Below, piece by piece: positions 1-5,104 of a stretch of 7,422 nt of DNA; the stretch's first letter is position 1, and every line of letters begins with the position of its first letter. Both the position numbers and the translations under genes were made by a program. The notes under the pieces are model-generated. The model worked only from the letters and a program-made list of their open reading frames with translations, ran no database searches and was not told the DNA's origin. The stretch is from Bacillota bacterium (GTDB taxonomy: Bacteria; Bacillota; Clostridia; Peptostreptococcales; Anaerovoracaceae), in the NCBI GenBank assembly GCA_017523605.1, contig JAFWVZ010000261.1, forward strand, positions 1 to 7,422, given 5' to 3'.

Positions 1-180
1 CATAAGCAAGGCGGACGCGCATCCTACCATGCTGTGAGTACGCACTCCGGCATCCTTAAACCGCTTTGAACGCTCTATTCCGACTATGCCGCCAAGCACC
101 GCAGCCGCTATCAGGCGTATCAGCATCTCCAGGATCTGGCCTCCGCTGAAGCCCGCTATGAACTTGTCTATGAAAGCCAT
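1..180 (-). CDS. MgtC/SapB-family membrane protein, N-terminal part (cut by window edge)
   Basis: The first 60 codons are visible and the gene runs off the left edge. Starting at the ATG at 180-178, the protein reads MAFIDKFIAGF, then a hydrophobic helix (about residues 17-35, with LIRLIAAAVLGGIVG). This is followed by GIERSKR, AGVRTHSMVG and CASALLM. The GGIVGIER...AGVRTH...G.ASAL pattern is the N-terminal signature of MgtC/SapB integral inner-membrane proteins. Family members are linked to growth at low magnesium and intracellular survival; Salmonella MgtC acts on the F-type ATP synthase. What this homologue does is not known. It lies 15 nt downstream of the mutase-like gene, with AGAGG 6 nt before the ATG, so it is probably the last or a late gene of the LacI-controlled operon. 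Confidence 0.85.
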   Translation of the reverse strand, partial: MAFIDKFIAGFSGGQILEMLIRLIAAAVLGGIVGIERSKRFKDAGVRTHSMVGCASALLM

Positions 181-195
181 TTCACACCTCTGTAA

Positions 196-1758
196 CTATT
201 TTTTGTATCTTGCGCCCTTGCCCAGGACCATCTCCTCGTAGGCCTTCTGTATCCTGGCGTAGTTGCCGTCGCGGTCGAGGGCTATTCCGCGCCCTATTCC
301 GTCTACCACCACGCCTCTGCCTATGGCATCCAGCTTTTCATCCAGAGATCTGAGCAGAGCCGGCGCGCTTCCCGGCTCCGTGCTTCTGCCGTCGAATATT
401 ACGTGGATGTAAACGTTCTCCACGCCCTCCGCCATCTCGGTAAGCATCAGCGGGTAGTCTATGCATCCGTGGCTGGACTTTTCAGTAAGGAGCGCTATAA
501 GATGAAGCGGTCTTCCGTCCTTCCTTGCGCCTTCTATTGCGTGCAGGAAGACAGGGTTGGTCTTAAATGATCCGTCGTTTATGGCGTTATCCATGCGTAC
601 GTCGTCCTGAGCCACTATGCGCCCTGCGCCTATGTTGTTGTGGCCGGCCTCGGAGTTGCCTGCCTTGCCGGCCTTAAGTCCTACATCCTCTCCGGAAGCC
701 CTCAGCTTACTGTTCGGATAGTTCGCCAGCATGGCGTCCCAGCCCGGAGTGTCGGCAAGGAATATGGCGTCGCCGTCGTCTCCGGTGCCAAAGCCCCAGC
801 CGTCAAGTATTATCAGCATCATCTTTTCGTTGGTGATGCCTTTTGTCTCTATAAGGCTGCTGCCACTCATCTCGGCGGCTTTTTCTATGCCGAGCACGCT
901 CAGGACGGTCGGAGCGATGTCTCCGAGCCTGCCGTCGCGCAGCTTCATGTCCCTGCCCTTGGGATCCAGTACCACGAACGGCACCAGGTTGGTGGTGTGC
1001 GCTCCGTGAGGCTTTCCGTCCTTGGTATACAGTGTCTCTATGTTTCCGTGGTCCGCGGTGACTGCCACCAGATAACCTTTTTCCTTGGCGTAGTGAGCCA
1101 CCTCGTCCACATACTTGCTTATTACAGAAGCTGCCTTAAGCTTTGCCTCGGTGTTCTGCGTATGGCCTATTACGTCGCCGTTGGCGAAATTGGTAACGAT
1201 GAAGTCGTACCCCTGGTCCGCGGCTTCCTTAACTTTATCTGCCACAGCAGGCAGGCTGAGTTCCGGCTTCTGATCGAACGGAATGCCTTTGGGGGACGGA
1301 ATGCAGAGATCCGTCTCTCCCGGGAAAGGCTGGTTGTATCCGCCGTTAAAGAAGAATGTAACATGCGCGAACTTCTCGGACTCGGAGCAGTGGAACTGCT
1401 TAAGGCCCGCCTCGGACAGAACCTGAGCAAGAGGCTTTTGGACTCTCTCCGGCGCGAATGCTATGGGAAGGTTCTTGAGCTTCTCGTGATACATGGTCAT
1501 GATCACGAACTCAAGGTCCTTCATGTATTCTCTGGGGAAGTGCTTGAATTCCGGATCCGTAAAGGCCTCTGTAAGCTCTATCTCCCTTTCTCCGCGACGG
1601 CAGCAGAACACGACCTTGTCCCCGTCCTTTATCCTTCCGACAGGCCGGCCGGCCTCGTCCTCCAGGACCATGGGCTCCAGCGAATAATCGGTCTGCCCTT
1701 CTTTGTATGCGTTTTCCACGGCCTTCGCCAGCGCGTCTCCTCCGTGAAACTTACCCAT
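196..1758 (-). CDS. gpmI: Circularly permuted cofactor-independent phosphoglycerate mutase (iPGM-like), 520 aa
   Basis: This is an alkaline-phosphatase-superfamily enzyme; canonical iPGM interconverts 3- and 2-phosphoglycerate in the cytosol using two Mn ions and a phosphoserine. Its order is rotated. Residues 1-103 are the second half of the transferase domain (PVGRIKDGD, R55/R58). Residues ~104-305 are the ancestral C-terminal phosphatase part (EKFAHVTFFFNGG, D195/H199, ADHGN 235-239, HGAHTTN 251-257). Then comes a linker of ~11 residues, the ancestral N-terminus (LIILDGWG with D319, GNSEAGH with S369) and the first half of the transferase domain (H430, DGR 456-458, R490/R496), ending VLGKGARYKK. 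Relative to Geobacillus iPGM numbering, as I recall it, offsets are constant: D12/S62/H123 = +307, R153/R185/R191 = +305, R261/R264 = -206, D403/H407/D444/H462 = -208. Asp154 is replaced by Ser459. The length matches the family (~510 aa). GGAGG lies 7 nt before ATG, 12 nt after HAD-A. The family call is firm; the substrate is uncertain. Confidence 0.95.
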   Translation of the reverse strand: MGKFHGGDALAKAVENAYKEGQTDYSLEPMVLEDEAGRPVGRIKDGDKVVFCCRRGEREIELTEAFTDPEFKHFPREYMKDLEFVIMTMYHEKLKNLPIAFAPERVQKPLAQVLSEAGLKQFHCSESEKFAHVTFFFNGGYNQPFPGETDLCIPSPKGIPFDQKPELSLPAVADKVKEAADQGYDFIVTNFANGDVIGHTQNTEAKLKAASVISKYVDEVAHYAKEKGYLVAVTADHGNIETLYTKDGKPHGAHTTNLVPFVVLDPKGRDMKLRDGRLGDIAPTVLSVLGIEKAAEMSGSSLIETKGITNEKMMLIILDGWGFGTGDDGDAIFLADTPGWDAMLANYPNSKLRASGEDVGLKAGKAGNSEAGHNNIGAGRIVAQDDVRMDNAINDGSFKTNPVFLHAIEGARKDGRPLHLIALLTEKSSHGCIDYPLMLTEMAEGVENVYIHVIFDGRSTEPGSAPALLRSLDEKLDAIGRGVVVDGIGRGIALDRDGNYARIQKAYEEMVLGKGARYKK

Positions 1759-1770
1759 CTTTATGCCTCC

Positions 1771-2499
1771 TTACTTAAGCGGCGGGAAAATGTCCAGCAG
1801 CTTTGCGAAATGATCTATGAACAGATCCGGCTTGTTCTCCTCGGTGACCTCCTGAGGTTTCTTGCCGGGATAGCGCACACCTATGGTCATTCCCAGACCC
1901 GCGGCCTTTGCGCCTACGATGTCCCTGTTGAGATTGTCGCCCACGTAGCATGTGCGGGCAGGATCGGAGCCGGTCTCTTCCAGCGCGTAATAATATATTG
2001 CAGGGTGAGGCTTTCTGATAAGGCACACGGACGACTGCTGGACGCTCTTGAAATACGGCCTCAGTTGATCCTTGTCAAGCCACTCGTCTACTTCTTCCGT
2101 TCCCACAAGATCGCTTACGATAGCCAGCGTGTAGCCCCTTTTATAAAGTTCCTTTACTGTCTCTATTCCTCCGTCGGTGACGACGCGCTCGCCCTTGGTC
2201 TTTCTGTAGGCGTAGGTCATCTCCGCGGCGTGCTTAAGCACGCGCTCTTTGGGGAAATCGAATGCCAGCCATCTTGTCCACAGAACGTCCACGGGAGCTT
2301 CGCAGTAGAAGTGCAGTGCCCACTCGCGGTACTTGTCGTAGCGGGGCTCTATCACGTTATGATAGAACTCCTCCGGGTCTTCCTTAACGCCCAGACAGTT
2401 TGCTATCACGGTCATGGCCTCTCTCTGGTACGCCTCGTCCTTTCTGATCACCCTGAAAGTATCGCCGAGGTCTATGAAAAGGGTGTCTATGTTCTTCAT
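1771..2499 (-). CDS. HAD-superfamily hydrolase-like protein A (subfamily I, C1 cap), 242 aa
   Basis: This is a haloacid-dehalogenase-fold protein, probably acting on a small phosphorylated metabolite in the cytosol. Motif I is FIDLGDTF: the nucleophile is Asp10, but position +2 is Gly12 rather than the usual acid/base Asp. A helical cap follows (about residues 20-100, with the cap signature YREWA and LWTRWL shared with HAD-B and HAD-C). Motif II is AIVSD (Ser129), motif III IRKPHP (Lys163) and motif IV YVGDNLNRD (Asp188, Asp193). The C-terminus is DIFPPLK, nearly identical to that of HAD-C. The start chosen is the ATG at 2499-2497, which overlaps the HAD-B stop as ATGA and aligns with the start of the fold. 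An upstream in-frame start at 2688 would read 63 codons out of frame through HAD-B. The ATGA overlap suggests translational coupling. Substrate unknown. Confidence 0.92.
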   Translation of the reverse strand: MKNIDTLFIDLGDTFRVIRKDEAYQREAMTVIANCLGVKEDPEEFYHNVIEPRYDKYREWALHFYCEAPVDVLWTRWLAFDFPKERVLKHAAEMTYAYRKTKGERVVTDGGIETVKELYKRGYTLAIVSDLVGTEEVDEWLDKDQLRPYFKSVQQSSVCLIRKPHPAIYYYALEETGSDPARTCYVGDNLNRDIVGAKAAGLGMTIGVRYPGKKPQEVTEENKPDLFIDHFAKLLDIFPPLK

Positions 2500-3227
2500 C
2501 TGACTCCTCCGAGTATCGGAATGTCCAGTATGTCCACGAACCTGTGGACTATGTAGTCCGGTCTGTTTTCGTCTGTTATGACGCTCTTGGCCAGCTTCTT
2601 TTCGCTTATGAACAGGATGTTTGCTCCTATTCCCGCGGCAATGGCTCCGGTTATGTCCCTGTTGAGATTGTCCGCCACGGAAGCGCATTCCTCCGGCTTA
2701 AGGCCAAGCTGTTCGCAGCCCATAAGGTAGGCTCTGGGATCAGGCTTTCTTATGCCGCAGACCGGGGACAGCACCAGCGCGTCGAAATAATCCTCCAGCC
2801 TGTCATCCTTAAGCCAGTCCTGGATCTCGGTCTCCCCTATAAGGTTGGATATTATGCCCAGCTTATAGCCCCTGGCGTGGAGTATCTTTATTACTTCCCT
2901 GCCGCCTTCCACAACGCAGCGGAATCCCTTTACCTGCCTGTACTGGAAGGTAAGCTCGTGGCAGATCTTCTCGATCTGATCCGCCGGCATCTCCGGCAGG
3001 AGCCATTTGTGCCAGAGCTCGAAATCGCTGCTCTCCCGGCACCCCGGAAGCGCCCAGTCCCTGTACGGAACGTAGCGCTCTTCAACCATTGCAAGGAATG
3101 CGTCGGCGTCATCCCGGCCGGCCAGTTCCGCCATCCGCCTTTTAGCTTTCTCCTGGTGGGACGGCAGATCATAAGCAATGCGCAGCGTCCCTCCAAGATC
3201 GAAAAATACGCCTTTTATCTCTGCCAT
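2496..3227 (-). CDS. HAD-superfamily hydrolase-like protein B (subfamily I, C1 cap), 243 aa
   Basis: This is a HAD-fold protein and paralogue of its neighbours. Motif I is FFDLGGTL with nucleophile Asp10 and Gly12 where a typical HAD phosphatase has the acid/base Asp. The helical cap (roughly residues 20-105) contains YRDWA and LWHKWLL, the signature shared with HAD-A and HAD-C. Motif II is LGIISN (Ser127), motif III GIRKPDP (Lys161), and motif IV SVADNLNRD (Asp186, Asp191), in which the usual Gly before Asp is Ala185. It ends DIPILGGVR instead of the FPPLK tail of HAD-A and HAD-C. It begins 9 nt after the HAD-C stop; the ribosome-binding sequence TGAGGT overlaps that stop codon. It ends in an ATGA overlap with HAD-A. 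Likely a small-molecule phosphatase or phosphotransferase; substrate not inferable. Confidence 0.92.
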   Translation of the reverse strand: MAEIKGVFFDLGGTLRIAYDLPSHQEKAKRRMAELAGRDDADAFLAMVEERYVPYRDWALPGCRESSDFELWHKWLLPEMPADQIEKICHELTFQYRQVKGFRCVVEGGREVIKILHARGYKLGIISNLIGETEIQDWLKDDRLEDYFDALVLSPVCGIRKPDPRAYLMGCEQLGLKPEECASVADNLNRDITGAIAAGIGANILFISEKKLAKSVITDENRPDYIVHRFVDILDIPILGGVR

Positions 3228-3236
3228 GTCGTTACC

Positions 3237-3968
3237 TCACTTGAGCGGCGGGAAAAGATCCAGAAGCTCCGGTATGGACTTTATCCTGTAATCCGGAAGG
3301 ACCGTAGGAGCCTTGCCTTCGCGGTCCGCAGTACCTGCGTCCTCGAACAGCACCATGGCGCCGAAGCCCGCGTCCTTTGCGCCCTCAACGTCGCGGACAG
3401 GGTTGTCTCCTACATAAGCGCACTTTTCAGGGTCGGAACCTATGCAGCGTGCGCCGAGAAGGTAGATCGCAGGATCCGGCTTGCGAAGCCTTACCTTGGA
3501 GGAAAGAATGACGGTCTTGAAGCAGTCCGCCACGCCGTCCCGGCACATCCAGTCTGGGATCTCGGTCTCTGTTACTGTGTTTGCTATTATTCCCAGTTTA
3601 TATCCGCGGCGCTGAAGCTCTCTTAATGTTTCCAGCGTGCCGTCGTGTACCACGCGGCGTCCGTCGTGGTCTCTCCAAAGACGGGTAAGACGGGCGGCAT
3701 TTGGCGCCACCTTCTCCGCCGGGTAATCCGGGAGCAGATACTGCAGCCACAGTTCCATCTCCGAAACGTCCAGAAGTTCCGTCTTGGCCCACTTACGGTA
3801 TCTGTTCCAGTTAGCGGTAAGCTTTTCGAAGAACGTGTCGTGATCTTCTCTGGCACCTACAAGCTCCATAAGTTCTTTCTCGGCAGCGGCAGCGAATTCC
3901 GGATCCTCCACCACATAGCGGAGAGTTGCGCCGACATCGAAGAATACTGTATCGATTATGTTTGCCAT
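3237..3968 (-). CDS. HAD-superfamily protein C (subfamily I, C1 cap) with altered motifs I and II, 243 aa
   Basis: This is a HAD-fold paralogue with the most altered catalytic set of the five. Motif I is FFDVGATL: nucleophile Asp11 is kept, the acid/base position is Gly13 and the next position is Ala. Motif II reads LGIIAN, so the Ser/Thr that normally contacts the phosphoryl group is Ala129. Motif III (LRKPDP, Lys163) and motif IV (YVGDNPVRD, Asp188/Asp193) are intact. The cap carries YRKWA and LWLQYLL, as in HAD-A and HAD-B, and the protein ends DLFPPLK. GGAGG lies 8 nt before the ATG, 15 nt after the HAD-D stop. It may be a weakened phosphatase, an enzyme with a different reaction, or a binding/regulatory member of the set. 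These functional readings are inference; the HAD fold is clear. Confidence 0.9.
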   Translation of the reverse strand: MANIIDTVFFDVGATLRYVVEDPEFAAAAEKELMELVGAREDHDTFFEKLTANWNRYRKWAKTELLDVSEMELWLQYLLPDYPAEKVAPNAARLTRLWRDHDGRRVVHDGTLETLRELQRRGYKLGIIANTVTETEIPDWMCRDGVADCFKTVILSSKVRLRKPDPAIYLLGARCIGSDPEKCAYVGDNPVRDVEGAKDAGFGAMVLFEDAGTADREGKAPTVLPDYRIKSIPELLDLFPPLK

Positions 3969-3983
3969 TTTGTTTTCCTCCAG

Positions 3984-4739
3984 TTACCGTGCGTTTTCTT
4001 TTTCTATGATAGCCGGGATCTCCGACAGATCGGAGATCTTGTAGTCCGGTTCGTATCCTGAGTTCTCCAGCCCTTTGTCCCTGTGAGCGGTGTTGGGCTC
4101 GCTTATCCTTATCATCAGCTTCCAGCCGGCGTTCCTGGTGCCTATCACGTCACGGGAGATCGTGTCTCCTACGTAGCACAGTTCCTCCGGCTTAAGGTCC
4201 AGCTGCTTTTCCGCTATGCGGAAGATCTCCGGCGAAGGTTTTCTGATCCCGGTGCCGGCCGATGTGACCACACAGTCCATAAGGTCCAGTATGCCGTACT
4301 CCGCAAGGAAATGCGGAACTACGGAGCGCGATATAATGTTGCTTATGATCCCGAGCTTTAAGCCCATTCCCTTAAGCGTCTCCATTGTCTGCTTAAGGTG
4401 CGGGCGCCTCATTACCATAGGCCTTTCGTAATCGTACAGGAATCCGAGTTCCTCCGCCATGGGTCCGAGCTGTTCTTCGCTTATTCCCATGCCTTTAAGA
4501 TAGTATTCGCTCCAGATCCTGGCCGCAGGATATTCCCTTAGAGTCTTCTCGGAATGGGCCTTGTACTCCTCAGCATTTACAGGAAGACTTACGGCAAAGT
4601 CTTCCGGGCTGACCGGGAGCTTAATGCCGTAATCCCAGAGCCTGTCGATTATCCTTCTGGCGAACCAGATGTCCCGTCCCGGAGGGACCGAACCGCGGTG
4701 AAGAGTACCTCCCAGATCGAACAGTACTGCTTTGATCAT
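3984..4739 (-). CDS. HAD-superfamily hydrolase-like protein D (subfamily I, C1 cap), 251 aa; first gene of operon
   Basis: This is a HAD-fold protein. Motif I is VLFDLGGTL (Asp8, Gly10 at the acid/base position), motif II LGIISN (Ser133), motif III GIRKPSP (Lys167), motif IV YVGDTISRD (Asp192, Asp197). The cap spans about residues 18-110 and differs from HAD-A, B and C: the YRxWA signature is not kept, but RIWSEYYL matches the RIW/PIWRDYIL region of HAD-E. All motif positions coincide residue for residue with HAD-E, so D and E form a second subgroup. The start is the ATG at 4739-4737, because GGAGG lies 8 nt upstream and MIKAVLFDLGG matches HAD-E MISAVMFDMGG; a start at 4775 would add 12 residues and lose this site. 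It follows the predicted LacI-controlled promoter and is the first cistron. Confidence 0.92.
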   Translation of the reverse strand: MIKAVLFDLGGTLHRGSVPPGRDIWFARRIIDRLWDYGIKLPVSPEDFAVSLPVNAEEYKAHSEKTLREYPAARIWSEYYLKGMGISEEQLGPMAEELGFLYDYERPMVMRRPHLKQTMETLKGMGLKLGIISNIISRSVVPHFLAEYGILDLMDCVVTSAGTGIRKPSPEIFRIAEKQLDLKPEELCYVGDTISRDVIGTRNAGWKLMIRISEPNTAHRDKGLENSGYEPDYKISDLSEIPAIIEKENAR

Positions 4740-4746
4740 TCCTGCG

Positions 4747-4755
4747 CCCTCCTTT
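4747..4755 (-). promoter_or_regulatory. Ribosome-binding site of HAD-D
   Basis: On the minus strand the sequence AAAGGAGGG ends 7-8 nt before the ATG at 4739. It is an almost full anti-16S match and decides the start of HAD-D against the upstream in-frame start at 4775. Confidence 0.85.
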
Positions 4756-4769
4756 CCGGCTTTAAATAT

Positions 4770-4785
4770 ACTCAAACGTTTGCGT
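4770..4785. promoter_or_regulatory. LacI/PurR-type operator of the HAD-iPGM operon
   Basis: The 16-bp site ACTCAAACGTTTGCGT has a perfect 10-bp palindromic core, CAAACGTTTG, with a central CpG, and is symmetric at 14 of 16 positions. On the minus strand it reads ACGCAAACGTTTGAGT. That is one base from the ideal E. coli PurR-type palindrome ACGCAAACGTTTGCGT, a typical LacI/GalR-family operator. It lies about +9 to +24 from the predicted transcription start of the minus-strand operon, where a bound repressor would block early elongation or promoter clearance. The adjacent divergent LacI-family gene is the obvious candidate regulator; that link is inference. Confidence 0.8.
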
Positions 4786-4799
4786 TAATTGCTAAGTTA

Positions 4800-4828
4800 A
4801 ATATAAACGATTTTTGTCGTAAGGTCAA
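4800..4828 (-). promoter_or_regulatory. Sigma-70-type promoter of the HAD-iPGM-mgtC operon
   Basis: On the minus strand there is TTGACC (-35, 4828-4823), a 17-nt spacer, and TATATT (-10, 4805-4800). Each hexamer matches 5 of 6 consensus bases and the spacing is ideal. Transcription should start near 4793, giving a leader of about 54 nt that contains the operator and the HAD-D ribosome-binding site. A short inverted pair ACGA/TCGT (4807-4820) lies between the hexamers. Confidence 0.8.
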
Positions 4829-4832
4829 GATT

Positions 4833-4847
4833 AAAAACGTCGTTTTT
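4833..4847. repeat. Perfect inverted repeat upstream of the operon promoter
   Basis: AAAAACG-T-CGTTTTT is a perfect 7-bp inverted repeat around one base, lying just upstream of the -35 element of the minus-strand promoter (about -40 to -54). It could be a secondary operator, an activator site or part of an UP-like A/T-rich element. Only the symmetry is seen; a role is inferred. Confidence 0.5.
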
Positions 4848-5026
4848 TGTTGCGGAACCAAGCTTCGGAGCAAGGCCGAGAACTTATCTCCACAAGTGTC
4901 CGGGACTTATCCGGCGCGTTTGCGCCAAAGCCCGAATGCACTGAAACTTTAATATTTAAAGGCATATCGTTCCGATATCCGGCTTCGAACCGCGCTTCTT
5001 GTTAAAAAATCTACTTTGTTTCCACT
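4848..5026. other. Central part of the divergent intergenic region, no gene seen
   Basis: No convincing coding frame or RNA gene was found here. The stretch holds a small GC hairpin (GGCGC-GTTT-GCGCC, 4913-4926), not followed by a T-run, and a short inverted repeat ATATCG-TTC-CGATAT (4964-4978). The heptamer ACTTATC occurs twice, 23 bp apart (4882 and 4905). None of these can be tied to a function from sequence alone. Confidence 0.5.
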
Positions 5027-5061
5027 TTGCTATTGCATTTACGAAAATATTGTAATAAAAT
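5027..5061 (+). promoter_or_regulatory. Probable promoter of the LacI-family regulator
   Basis: Two overlapping candidates cannot be separated by eye: TTGCTA (5027-5032), 18 nt, TGTAAT (5051-5056); and TTGCAT (5033-5038), 17 nt, TAAAAT (5056-5061). Either places the start about 40 nt before the gene. Both lie inside or against the large inverted repeat at 5036-5074, which would fit autoregulation. Confidence 0.5.
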
Positions 5062-5074
5062 ATTTGCGTAAATG
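5036..5074. repeat. 39-bp inverted repeat across the regulator promoter
   Basis: Arms CATTTACGAAAATATT (5036-5051) and AATATTTGCGTAAATG (5059-5074) are inverted repeats matching at 15 of 16 positions around a 7-nt A/T-rich spacer. The repeat covers the predicted -10 region of the regulator gene. It is too A/T-rich and badly placed for an intrinsic terminator, so a protein-binding site, perhaps for autoregulation, is the more likely reading. Its half-sites (TTTACG/CGTAAA) differ from the PurR-like operator at 4770-4785. Confidence 0.7.
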
Positions 5075-5075
5075 T

Positions 5076-5091
5076 AACGGAAATTTTCGTT
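5076..5091. promoter_or_regulatory. Palindrome in the regulator leader, possible autoregulatory operator
   Basis: AACGGAAATTTTCGTT is symmetric at 14 of 16 positions, with AACG/CGTT ends. It directly precedes the ribosome-binding sequence AAGAGG (5092-5097), which is 7 nt before the ATG. A protein bound here would overlap the start of the transcript. Unlike a classical LacI-family site it lacks a central CpG, so the assignment is weak. Confidence 0.4.
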
Positions 5092-5104
5092 AAGAGGTAT
5101 CTAC

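Noticed and set aside
817..822. Internal start at the Met-Met (residues 313-314) of the permuted mutase, which would make the ancestral N-terminal half as a separate protein
   Set aside because: There is no good ribosome-binding site at normal distance; the nearest AGG is about 16 nt upstream, and the frame is continuous with the preceding domain.
196..1758. Mutase gene as a frameshifted or truncated canonical iPGM
   Set aside because: All segments of the family are present once, at full length and with constant offsets in each half, in one uninterrupted frame. That is permutation, not decay.
640..2556. Long open frame on the + strand (638 codons) opposite the mutase and HAD-A genes
   Set aside because: It is antisense to two genes with clear family motifs, has no recognisable domain, and its composition looks like reverse-frame translation of moderate-GC coding DNA.
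2500..2688. Upstream extension of HAD-A to a start at 2688
   Set aside because: The extra 63 residues are an out-of-frame reading of the 3' part of HAD-B (basic, Gln/Arg/His-rich). The ATG at 2499, in an ATGA overlap, begins exactly at the HAD fold.
2544..3626. Open frame of 360 codons on the + strand opposite HAD-B and HAD-C
   Set aside because: It is an antisense shadow of two convincing HAD genes, with no motif of its own and no ribosome-binding site noted.
4740..4775. Longer HAD-D start at 4775
   Set aside because: It would put the strong ribosome-binding site (4747-4755) inside the coding region and place the start on the operator; the ATG at 4739 aligns with HAD-E.
4913..4926. GC hairpin GGCGC-GTTT-GCGCC as a terminator
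   Set aside because: The stem is only 5 bp, there is no T-run on either strand, and it sits mid-way in a divergent promoter region.
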